From Hysterangium stoloniferum (Eukaryota > Basidiomycota > Agaricomycetes > Hysterangiales > Hysterangiaceae): 64,000 nt of DNA. Under the pieces are notes generated by a model. The model worked only from the letters and a program-made list of their open reading frames with translations. It was not told the DNA's origin and did not search any database. The position numbers and the translations under genes are program-made. Location: positions 62,001-126,000 of the forward strand of contig WHVD01000120.1 of NCBI GenBank assembly GCA_015178975.1. The letters run 5' to 3'. This document shows positions 55,912 through 64,000 of this stretch, one piece after another (position 1 is the stretch's first letter; each line of letters starts with the position of its first letter).

Positions 55912-56175
55912 TTGTCTCGCCTTTCTCTTTCCCTAGTAATGGTGTTGAGGTGTTCAGGACTTATGTTCGAAATTCTTTGTCCTTCTAAGAAGTCAATGTT
56001 AGTTGGTGTAAGAAATGTAGCCAACGGGACTCACCTGCAACCCGAAGATGTTCTCACCCTGGAGGACAGACTGTTTGAGACATGCGAACCATCACCATGT
56101 CCTTTATACCGGCGCTGGTTCTTGGGGTTGTGCATTGATGCCGACGACCCGTCGGATTCGGCTTCATCCCGGTAA
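55912..56175 (+). CDS. Unrecognised ORF
   Basis: Frame with SKKSMLVGVRNVANGTHLQP, EDVLTLEDRLFETCEPSPCP and CIDADDPSDSASSR. It lies just upstream of an extra beta module on the same strand. CpG-rich and exon-like. No domain recognised. Confidence 0.35.
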   Translation: MSRLSLSLVMVLRCSGLMFEILCPSKKSMLVGVRNVANGTHLQPEDVLTLEDRLFETCEPSPCPLYRRWFLGLCIDADDPSDSASSR

Positions 56176-56239
56176 GGACATCTGGGATGGCTATCGGTCG
56201 GAGACCTTGTGCTTCGTGGTACTTTAGGGGCTGGTGCTA

Positions 56240-56530
56240 GGGTGGTCTTCAGTTTGAGACCCACGCAAGTTCGAGAGAAGGTGACTAAGAAAGAGATGCA
56301 ACAGATGCAACAAGACAAGAGGGTACGTGCATGCCATTTACTTTGAATATTTAGAGGAAGCATCACAGTTGCCGCAGCTGTCCATGGATCTCGACAACCC
56401 GAAGCTCTTTCGCTCGTCACTTCCACTGACGGGGATCATAAGCCTCGTCAACAGGATCCTACACCCTGTCCTCAAACGCCAAAGCAATCAGTCCCAGCGA
56501 GATTCGAGGCGTTGTTGAGGCCCGACCAAG
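56240..56530 (+). CDS. Extra beta module
   Basis: Plus strand: KEMQQMQQDKRV, the same GTACGTGCATGCC...CACAG gap, then LPQLSMDLDNPKLFRSSLPL, TGIISLVNRILHPVLKRQSN and QSQRDSRRC. Unlike the E and G units it continues through a linker (56530-56740) to gamma, so this arrangement is probably the older one. Confidence 0.45.
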
Positions 56531-56689
56531 TACGCCGTTACCACCGATGCAGTCCGTTGTAATGCCTCGACGTAGAAGTTAGCTCGCAAGCAAAACCGGG
56601 TCAGTGATTTATCGACGAGGTTCGTGGAAATAGACATCGTCGCGGACTTTGAGGGGACAGGTTTGGGTCGTTGTACAAGATGGAGCCTA

Positions 56690-57130
56690 TCTACAATGCG
56701 ACGAGCGTGATAAGAGAGGTGGCATTGAATGTGGATGGAAAGGAAATGAAATAAAAGTGGAAGAGGCCGAGCTTGATTTGGGAGCTCCTAAGTTGTTGCG
56801 TCAGGTCGATTGGGTTGGCTAATGCTTCACTTCTTCCCCTCATTTTATTTACCGGACCATGAAAGACGGCACAACTGATAAAATTGGACCGAGCTAGAAT
56901 AGAAGAGGGGCAGCGGATGCCCAAGACTCAGCCGCTGCCCAGCGGGGCTGTAGGGAATCGACTAAGGTTGCACTTCATACCATCGGATACATATATACGC
57001 GTGCGGGTGAAAAATGCGCTCGTACGATGAAAGAGAAAATATAAGCGGGTGGTCTAGTCCGATATACGATCTGGCAGTGTTCCCGCCTTTTGGGGTATGA
57101 GCATTGCCGGTTTTTGTCACAACAACATTG
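56690..57130 (+). repeat. Gamma repeat, inner copy of the G unit
   Basis: GTGGAAGAGGCCGAGC begins at about 56758, with the MEPIYNATS text upstream. It pairs in inverse orientation with 59860-60250, bracketing delta and ORF131, as in the E unit. Confidence 0.65.
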
Positions 57131-57283
57131 TTCCTGTCGTCTGAATTATTAATGGACAAAACTAAGAGTATTTATCTTTATTGTTTTAGATGTAATGAAA
57201 CCATATCGGTCCATACCCTACACAACCTCTATTTGGCCAAAGACACAAAAAGACCAGACGATTGAGAAACGAAGCATCAATTT

Positions 57284-57783
57284 CTAGCCTTCCTCTTGGG
57301 CACGAAGTCAGGGCTCAGGGTGGTTTCTAAGTTCATTTGCCAAACTGCTGCCTTTGCGAACCAGCCTAACAGACCTCAGAACACCATTTCGACCCAACCT
57401 GGCACGCCTGAAACCACACAGACTCACGACCCACCCTAGAGGCCCCCTACCTTGCCACGGACCTCCCGCTTGACCTACGCCTCCTATCTCCTGGACACAG
57501 AAAAGTCTCCTTCTAGCTATTTGTATTTCCTTTGTGTACTTATATCCCCTTCGCATGCCTGTATTATCCTCTTGTGTCTCTTTCTTTGTGCCTACAACCC
57601 CCACTTCCCACCTCACACCGAAAACCCAGACTGCTTCCCTCCCACCAAAATCACTCATACCCATGTAGCTCACTCGGCACTTCATAATTCAGTAACATAG
57701 TTTAGTGGGGACACCATGCCCCTGGCCACAGTTAGTCCTTGTTACTTGAAGCGGGATACAAATATATCAAAAAAAAAAAAAAA
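57284..57783 (+). mobile_element. Poly-A-tailed retro-insert
   Basis: A 500-bp insert that ends in 15 A (57769-57783) and splits delta between CATCAATTT and TTAGGTCACG. The E unit has the uninterrupted site (inverted, about 40845-40860). It may be a SINE, a 5'-truncated LINE or a retrocopied transcript. A C-rich frame (PRTSRLTYASYLLDTEKSPS) has no recognised relative. Confidence 0.7.
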
Positions 57784-58330
57784 TTAGGTCACGTGTGATC
57801 GGTATCGCCTGTTTTAAGCGTTGGAAGGATGCTTCTTAATGGCGCTGAATCTGACATGGGTGCCCTTGGGACCCATGATAGGGAAGTCGCTAATGCTAAG
57901 TGTCGGTCATGGGAGGCCGTGGGCTGTGGTACGTGACTCGTGTCTAGTATTTGAGCCGATTTTCGGACGTCATGGTGATCAAATTATTTATTTCCCCCTG
58001 CTTTTTGAATTGTGGTTTTAATGTGGAGACATTGACTCTATTTTTAGCTTGGCTTCTTTCTCCACAACCAGTGATCACATGGGTCACAATCACACGAGGC
58101 TTGGAGCACCCATCAAATGGTGGAGGATCGCCAGGAGGGCTGAAACAGCCAAAATACATGGCTCAAGTATGATGACGAGAAACATGCATTGGTGTTTATT
58201 TCTGGGAGGCCAAGTAACTTTGTTGACTACCTAACTTCCTTCATTCTTGACTGGCATAGTCGTAGGGTCTATGGCATCGGTAGTGCATTGACCTGGTATA
58301 GATTAAATCTGTGACACGACATCAGGTGGG
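57784..58330 (+). other. Delta module, copy 3, inverted
   Basis: Plus-strand text LNLTWVPLGPMIGKSLMLSV, then after TTTTTAG SFSTTSDHMGHNHTRLGAPI. Its first part (PYTTSIWPKTQKDQTIEKRS) lies at 57190-57283 before the retro-insert. Very similar to 40330-41000. Confidence 0.5.
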
Positions 58331-58854
58331 GCTAAATATTGGCGGATGTTGCATGCGATCAAATAGCATGGTGGGGGGCGATCCCGGCGGAAGCCCTTCG
58401 CTATATTAACTGATACATTAAAAGATTATATTCCTAGTCAAACATGCGCTCGATTATTATTGGGTAGCTTCAACCCATCCGCGGATTTGTTGGGTATACG
58501 CGCTTTGTATATTAATTGGGTGGATTATTCATCACAAGGTGGTGAAAGACACAGCCTTGGGAGCTTTTACCAGCGTGATCCATGGGGACGAGTAATCCAT
58601 GTGAGCTATAAAACTTAATTTATCATGCCTAGTATGATCTGAGCAGAGCGTGGTTCATTTTCCAGCAGCCTAACAGGGAACATGACTCGCAGTTCCACCT
58701 AGTCTCCTGATCATATGCATTCCTACCCACTAAGAGCCGTCATTTGGGCATACACGGTGCATGTTTTCGGTTCCCAGAAGAGCTGATAGGACGGAGGGCA
58801 ATGGCCCAGGTCCATTAGGCCGCCGCAAAGTTACAGTGGTAAGTACAGCGGGAA

Positions 58855-59228
58855 TTGGAAATGGTGGATAACGGGTTATTTTTTCGTTCTTCTACAGACT
58901 TTTCGTATTTTTTTTTTTGCATTCATCTTGACCTCAACTCTAAACAAGAGACTGTTCATGCGCTCTTTGATTGTCCTATTAAGGAAACGAAGCAAAGGGA
59001 CGCATTAATGAACCCAATGAAAGCCCACAATGAAAGAAAACCCATTGATCCATTCTTCGCACCTGCTTCCAGGCAATTTCAACCTCTTTCACATAGAATT
59101 CATCTTCTTGACAGCTATCGCACCACTATTTTTTATGGTACCAGACGCACTGCGTCCCTGCCTTTTATGCCCAGTCGAAACCAGCTCATGTGGGTCTTAG
59201 CCGACAAGGTACAAATACTGTGTGTGAT
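58855..59228 (+). pseudogene. ORF131, copy G, cut by MITE-2
   Basis: MEMVDNGLFFRSSTDFSYFF, QETVHALFDCPIKETKQRDA and RTTIFYGTRRTASLPFM. The frame is intact until MITE-2 enters at 59229, replacing the last residues (QTMLL in copy E) with element sequence. A possible upstream exon is at 58620-58850. Confidence 0.55.
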
Positions 59229-59848
59229 GGAGGATAACCGAAAACTTTAAAAGTTGTTTATCCACTAAAGTATATATATTTATATTGTTTGTTGTAAAAT
59301 TAATATTTAATCAAATTCAGCCTATCAGATAATATTCTGGAGAATAAGGAAATATTAATATCTATCTTGTATCTGACAAAAGTTAGTCAAACAAACATAT
59401 ATAGATTATCCTTTTGGGGATAAATTCCACAACATGGATTGGTTGGCCAGATAGTTCTGGTTAACTTTCTAAACCAAATAAATTTAAATTATATGAACTA
59501 CATTTGAAAGTTTGTATAATATACAAGAGAATGCATCTCATCCCAAGGATTAAGTCATAACCCAAATAATTTTGGTTAACTATAATGTTTGTGGACATTT
59601 TAAAAGTCATGGAGATACTAGAGAATGTATTTTATCCCAAAGATTAGGTAACAACCCAGATAATCTTGTATAACCATGACATTTGTGCATATTTTAAGGG
59701 AATGTACAAGTCTTAAAGATGAAATTTTGGGTTAATGAAATATAAATTTCTAAAACATGTAGTCATAGCCAGGAGAAATAGTCTCACTTAAAAATATGAG
59801 GAGTTTTTCATAAAATTTCGTGTATTCAATGAATTGTGACTGTCCTCC
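59229..59848. mobile_element. MITE-2, copy 2
   Basis: A 620-bp element, GGAGGATAACCG to GACTGTCCTCC, flanked by GAT on both sides (59226-59228 and 59849-59851). The E unit has the empty site GTGTGATGGGGC (inverse, about 39383-39395) with a single GAT, which proves the ends and the 3-bp duplication. It has two 94-bp direct repeats (starts 59527 and 59621), against three in copy 1. Confidence 0.9.
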
Positions 59849-59859
59849 GATGGGGCAAA

Positions 59860-60250
59860 CAATGTTGTTGTGACAAAAACCTGTAATGCTCACACCCCAA
59901 ATGCGGGAACACCCAGATCGTATATCAGGCTAGACTATCCGCTTATATTTTTCCTTTCATCATCCAAGCGCGTTTTTCACCCACACGCATATATATGTAT
60001 GCGATGCTATGGAGTGCAACCTCAGTCATTTCCCTACAGCCCACTACGCAGCGACTGAGTCTTGGGAATCCGCTGCCTCTGTTCTATTCTAGCTCAGTCC
60101 AATTTTGTCAGTTGTGCTGTCTTTCATTGTCCTGTAAATAAAACGAGGAGGAGAAGTGAAGCATTAGGCAACCCAATCAAAGCCAAACCATGAAGACAAA
60201 ACATCCATCGACCTGATGCACCAACTTGGGACCTCCCAAATCAAGCTAGG
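59860..60250 (-). repeat. Gamma repeat, outer copy of the G unit
   Basis: Inverse of 56745-57130 and equivalent to 38975-39398. It joins the beta module at about 60250 with the same junction as the E unit. Confidence 0.65.
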
Positions 60251-60401
60251 CCTCCTTCCACTTGGGACTGATTGCTTTGGCGTTTGAGGACAGGGTGCAG
60301 GATCCTGTTGACGAGGCTTATGATCCCCTTCAGTGGACGTGACGAGCGAGAGAGCTTCTGATTGTTGACATCCATGGACAGTTGCGGTAACTGTGATGCT
60401 T

Positions 60402-60794
60402 TGTAAGGCTGTCGGTATCAGCCTCACTCAGTCAACACGGACAGGACTAAGTTTTCGTTATTTTTACATAACAGTAGGATACAAGGTGAATGTGAGGTTC
60501 CCGAGGGAAGAGTGGGGAAAGGATTAATGGTCAAGGAGAAGATTTTCTATCACTATAGGATATGGGGTTATTTATATAGAGTCAAGGTGAATGGGGTGGA
60601 AGAACAAGGAACCGCATGATCAGGCACAGGGGTGCTACTTAACAATAAAGTGGCGGATCAATGAGTGGCTGATGGGAGAGGTTGGTGATGATGACTGCAT
60701 GATAAGGCACAAGGGTGCTACCAAGTGGTGGAACAATGAGTGGTTGATGGGAGAGGTTGGTGATGACGTATGTGGGAAGGTGGCCAGGCTTACA
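60402..60794. mobile_element. Short solo-LTR-like insert
   Basis: A 393-bp insert in the G-unit beta module. It starts TGTAAGGCTGTCGG and ends CCAGGCTTACA, with TGCTT on both sides (60397-60401 and 60795-60799). The E unit lacks it (about 38835-38850). Its interior has two copies of a roughly 75-bp repeat (AATGAGTGGNTGATGGGAGA). TG...CA ends and a 5-bp duplication suit a small LTR. Confidence 0.7.
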
Positions 60795-60799
60795 TGCTT

Positions 60800-61062
60800 C
60801 CTCTAAATATTCAAAGTAAATGGCATGCCCGTCACCTCTTGTCTTGTTGCATCTGTTTCATCTCTTTCTTAGTCTCCTTCTCTAGACCTTGCGTCGGTTT
60901 CGACAAGACACAGTGGGCAAATGAAAGAGCTTCTGGGACATTGTCAACTATGAGCAGGGGCTGTAACTGTGACGGGACTGTTGGGAATTTTGTTGTTCGG
61001 CCGTCATAGTGCAGTGTTTGGCAAGGCTTAGACTTTGGGCATGGCCACAAACTCATCAACAT
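60800..61062 (-). CDS. Beta module, copy G
   Basis: The minus strand has PSQLQPLLIVDNVPEALSFA, HCVLSKPTQGLEKETKKEMK and QMQQDKR. The basic second part lies beyond the LTR-like insert (60395-60250, CPQTPKQSVP in another frame). Very similar to copy E. Confidence 0.45.
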
Positions 61063-61390
61063 ACCTTATTGAAGGTGACGTGCAAGAAGACTTACCCATG
61101 CTGTGTGACCCTGGTGGCAGGCTGTCTGACCCTTGCTGCGGAATTCTATGCAAAGCCGTCAGCCTGATGCCTGGATGCCTCAGACACGATCAGTCAACTG
61201 GCTCAGGACTTAGGCAGCGGGCATCGGGAAAGCTGGCCCCTATTGAGGCCGACACGGCTGATAATGATATCCATATCTTCTGATACTTTTCCAAACTGTG
61301 CCTCCAATTTCTCCCCATACTAGCACGGCTCCCCCATGCAAACATTATGGGTATGGATTTACCCTCAAGTGAGAAGAGCTGTATAATCCT
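61035..61390 (-). other. Conserved stretch between copy G and its beta module
   Basis: Inverse of 38340-38607 with one extra segment (about 61145-61215) that is absent from copy E. The extra text (TCAGACACGATCAGTCAACT, inverse) resembles copy C near 21210-21240, so copy E has a deletion here. Confidence 0.35.
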
Positions 61391-61739
61391 TTATTAATTT
61401 GAAGAGTTTATTCCCCAACAGAATGGTCGATTGTTGAAGGGTACTTAGAGGTATCCGCCAAGGTGTAATAGGCATGTCAAGGTGACAGCATAGCAGTCAC
61501 CAGGAAGTTGCGTGGAACCATTGTAGGTGGTGAAGCCTCGATAAAGACGATGAGATCGATTACATGCGCCATCACTACTATGACTCTGCCGATATTTGCT
61601 TCTTCGCTAGTGCCAAGGCCATATATAAAGGTGGTATATGTATTTATGAGAAGCCATTTCCCCCGATATCAGATTTTACGCGGGTAAGACGGCCTTCTTC
61701 AACATGATTTGAGCATTCAATGGATCGCGTTTACCAGAA

Positions 61740-62435
61740 GCTAACATTCCTCAAGAGATCCACCCCCTCTTTAACAATTATGCTCAATTTCCCACTGTTA
61801 GCTGTGTTTTAAGCAGTCTATTCCTTGTCTTTTCCCCCTCGCCTGTGACTGTGAGCCTTACAACCCTCCTTTGGTGCTCCTCCACATGTCATGTGTTTAA
61901 GAAGCACTTCCCAACCAAAATGGATATCTTGGTGCCATACAGTAGCTTTGTCCCGTTCCGCTCCATTGCCAGACCACAAACGTGACCGGGGCCAACTTCA
62001 ACGTCTGTTGGATTACAAATGACAGGTGTGCACCACCCATTCATGGCTTCTCTCTCAATGTCAGACATTCCTTGCCCAATTCCTGATGAATCCAGCAAGC
62101 CTTGTGGCGGCTCCAGGCAAGTTGCAAAACCACAGCACTCAATGAAAAATCAGTCCAACACATTGCAGTCAATTCTTGAAACAAAAGCTTACAATCCCAG
62201 TTGCTGAACCCATGAATCAAATCCGTCCTTGGTGATCGATACATGCTCGTAACCTGGTCTGTGGAAACAGAGGCCGTGACCCTCTCTATTACATGCCCAT
62301 CGTCTCTGAAGTATATTCTGACAATGACTTTCAAAGGCCTGCGATCCGTTGAGATTGGAGGGCAGCAGGCGAGATCGCTGGGGGTAGCACTTCGACCTGG
62401 TCGGGGTGACTCAGTACTACCTCATGGTCGGACAT
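61740..62435 (-). pseudogene. MSDHE-family copy G
   Basis: Start at 62435 (MSDHEVVLSHPDQVEVLPPA). Exon 1 has one extra base near LESH, giving a TGA. Exon 2 (about 62130-61740) has GLLDSSGIGQGMSDIEREAM and RNGTKLLYGTKISILVGKCF and is interrupted near 61890. A GTAAACGC donor follows exon 2. Downstream (61740-61400) exon 3 is partly deleted in the same way as copy E, and exon 4 is absent. Shared deletions show that E and G descend from one truncated ancestor. Confidence 0.65.
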
Positions 62436-62659
62436 GGGGAGCGTGAGGTATAGACAAGAGGCGTGTCACGAGAATGGAAAGAAAACCATCGATAAGGTTC
62501 ATCAGGCTCTTTCTATGTTTGTGAGACACCGCTTTGAATGTTGTTCGAATTGCCCATTAACACTGGTCTACTAAGTCACTGGAAGCCTCCAAAGATGACC
62601 TTTAAACACTGAGTGCCATAAATATTATCTGATAGCATTATGACTGTAAATATGGCAAA

Positions 62660-63033
62660 GAATATATTAGTTATCATAAATAAACTGAAAAAGAGAAAAG
62701 CTGTGACATATGTACAAAACTGGCTTGGTCAATTTATCTGAAGATTTTTGTGCATATTGACAAAGGACTTTGTACTTCGTTTTCAGGCAAACATCAGTGA
62801 GAGAACCTTTTCTTTCTATCCTTCTGCCAACGTATCGACTGGTGCAGCTGAGTTGGGCTCCACCATCCTCGGCTTTCACTCTTCATTCTTTTGATTAAAA
62901 AAGAAAGAGATTGGGCTACACTTCCATTAAGAGTGGAAAAGGAGGAGTAAACACGTTTATGATGAAGCCAGATGAAAAAAGTAATTCCACCAGCTTCTCT
63001 TTCCTGCCAATGTGCATTTGCCTGGCAGCTCAT
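62660..63033 (-). CDS. Epsilon module, copy G
   Basis: The minus strand has SCTSRYVGRRIERKGSLTDV and, in another frame, KRVYSSFSTLNGSVAQSLSF. Same position and strand relative to the MSDHE start as in copies C and E. Confidence 0.35.
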
Positions 63034-63180
63034 CGTGTGTTGTTTATAAAATTTGACCTTGTCAGAACTTGTTCACCCATTTAATTTGCATGGACACCAT
63101 GATCTGAGCGACTTAAATGATGTCATGTTTTCCCTGTTCTTCCATATTCATCACTATCCTTATTTTCCATATTTCCACAC
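62940..63180 (+). repeat. Block Z, copy at 63 kb
   Basis: LSELVHPFNLHGHHDLSDLN on the plus strand, inverse of 36430-36720. It marks the outer edge of the G unit. Confidence 0.65.
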
Positions 63181-63337
63181 CCCACACATATTTTCACTAC
63201 CTATATCTCTCACATTATCACTATTCCTATCCCCTATGACAATCGGCCCACATATGGGCAGAAGGAAATTTGAAGAATACTGTCATAATCCGAACACGTT
63301 CAATTGAGTTCCTTGACATAACAACATATAGAGTTTT

Positions 63338-63625
63338 TCAACATTTATTTCCAATTCCTCGTACAGCATCGCGTGCAAATTGTGGGGACTTGAATGCATA
63401 CCTACCTCTCCTTGCAGCAAATGCTGAACCTTCTGAGAATGTGGAGCTACCCTCTTTTCTTATTTCAATTTGTCCCAATTCATTTATGATTTCCTCGATT
63501 GTGTCCAATTCATAGTCAATCGTAATGTCAAACTCCTCCAGCAGCACACTCATAAACAGGCTGAGATAGTCCATGTCTTCTATAACATGATTCACTTCTA
63601 ATAGTTTCAATCTGATTGAATACAT
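63338..63625 (-). CDS. Unrecognised acidic ORF, 95 codons
   Basis: Start ATG 63625. Text includes NHVIEDMDYLSLFMSVLLEE, FDITIDYELDTIEEIINELG and AFAARRGRYAFKSPQFARDA. Codon use looks genuine, with an acidic middle and a basic end, and the frame ends TAA near 63338. It may be an exon of a larger gene. No domain recognised. Confidence 0.4.
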   Translation of the reverse strand: MYSIRLKLLEVNHVIEDMDYLSLFMSVLLEEFDITIDYELDTIEEIINELGQIEIRKEGSSTFSEGSAFAARRGRYAFKSPQFARDAVRGIGNKC

Positions 63626-63819
63626 TTGGACTTTCTATTCAATAATACCTGTTTAGTCATAGTGCATTCAAACAAGTGCTGACAATAACATTGTTCGACC
63701 ATTGGTTAAATGCATTCTGTACATTGTTTTTTAGTTGTCCCATGTGTCCCTTGGATCGTCATTCACCATATTTACTACCCTTGGTTCATCTTCAATGTGC
63801 AACATAATTCAGCTATAGT

Positions 63820-64000
63820 GTAAGACTAGTATCTGCTGCAGGTGCAGACAGACACTAGAATGAGTGATGAGGAATAAACCACTATTGTATTAAAATCCAC
63901 ATGTACATAATATATACCAGTGGAGAACAATGGGATGTGAGCAACAATGGGATGTGGACTACAATGGGATGTGGACTACAATGGGATGTGGACTACAATG
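63820..64000 (+). repeat. Repeat with 17-bp tandem units at the window end
   Basis: 63820-63930 matches 1360-1480 in the same orientation (AGACTAGTAT, ACATGTACATAATATATAC). From about 63930 units of ACAATGGGATGTGGACT repeat about four times and run off the end of the window; 1471-1510 holds a degenerate form. Confidence 0.75.

Noticed and set aside
60591-60806. Frame with a repeated NEWLMGEVGDD motif
   Set aside because: Produced by the internal repeat of the LTR-like insert; no start context or relatives.

Overview
The window looks like a repeat-rich, non-core region of a filamentous basidiomycete (Agaricomycete) nuclear genome. The support is short 50-70 bp GT-AG introns, a Tad1-like LINE with a C-terminal RNase H, Ty3-type LTR fossils, Tc1/mariner elements, a short TTAGGG tract and a mitochondrial-looking insert. 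A boletoid ectomycorrhizal fungus is a guess from overall flavour only. Almost nothing here is an ordinary single-copy gene. Much of the left third and the 25-32 kb stretch is CpG-poor (CG seems converted to TG/CA), whereas 19.4-24.7 kb and 33-63 kb keep many CpGs. The sequence therefore mixes old decayed layers with younger ones.

Layout. 1-4.0 kb: a long inverted repeat made partly of Tc1 debris, with a solo LTR in its centre. 4.4-8.6 kb: a broken Ty3 pol fossil carrying a 676-bp non-autonomous DNA element. 8.6-15.6 kb: solo LTRs and a four-to-five level nest (LTR > MITE-1 > Tc1 > MITE-2 and a tRNA-like insert) that splits an unrecognised gene. 15.6-28.6 kb: copies A-D of an uncharacterised multicopy gene family, called here the MSDHE family after its first residues, plus three solo LTRs inside one MITE-1, a LINE scrap and a mitochondrial-like insert. 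28.8-32.4 kb: a Ty3 LTR with a young Tc1 element inside it. 32.4-43.7 kb: modules named delta, X, Z, epsilon, MSDHE copy E, beta, gamma and ORF131, and a small repeat-bearing membrane protein gene that is partly inverted on itself. 43.9-52.4 kb: a gag fossil, a solo LTR and a nearly full-length Tad1-like LINE. 52.4-63.2 kb: copy F, then an inverted second copy (G) of the 35-41.6 kb module block.

The main signal of interest is that module block. The order Z-epsilon-MSDHE-beta-gamma-ORF131-delta-gamma occurs at about 36.4-41.6 kb on one strand and 63.2-56.7 kb on the other. Block X is also duplicated in inverse orientation but sits on the other side of the unit. Seven MSDHE copies of different age lie in 48 kb. 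Copy C (21524-23438, minus) keeps the most open reading frame. I do not recognise the family and assign it no function. LTR elements are described only as fossils. Statements on function are limited to families with visible motifs (Tc1 DDE transposases, Tad1-like LINE, Ty3 gag and pol).
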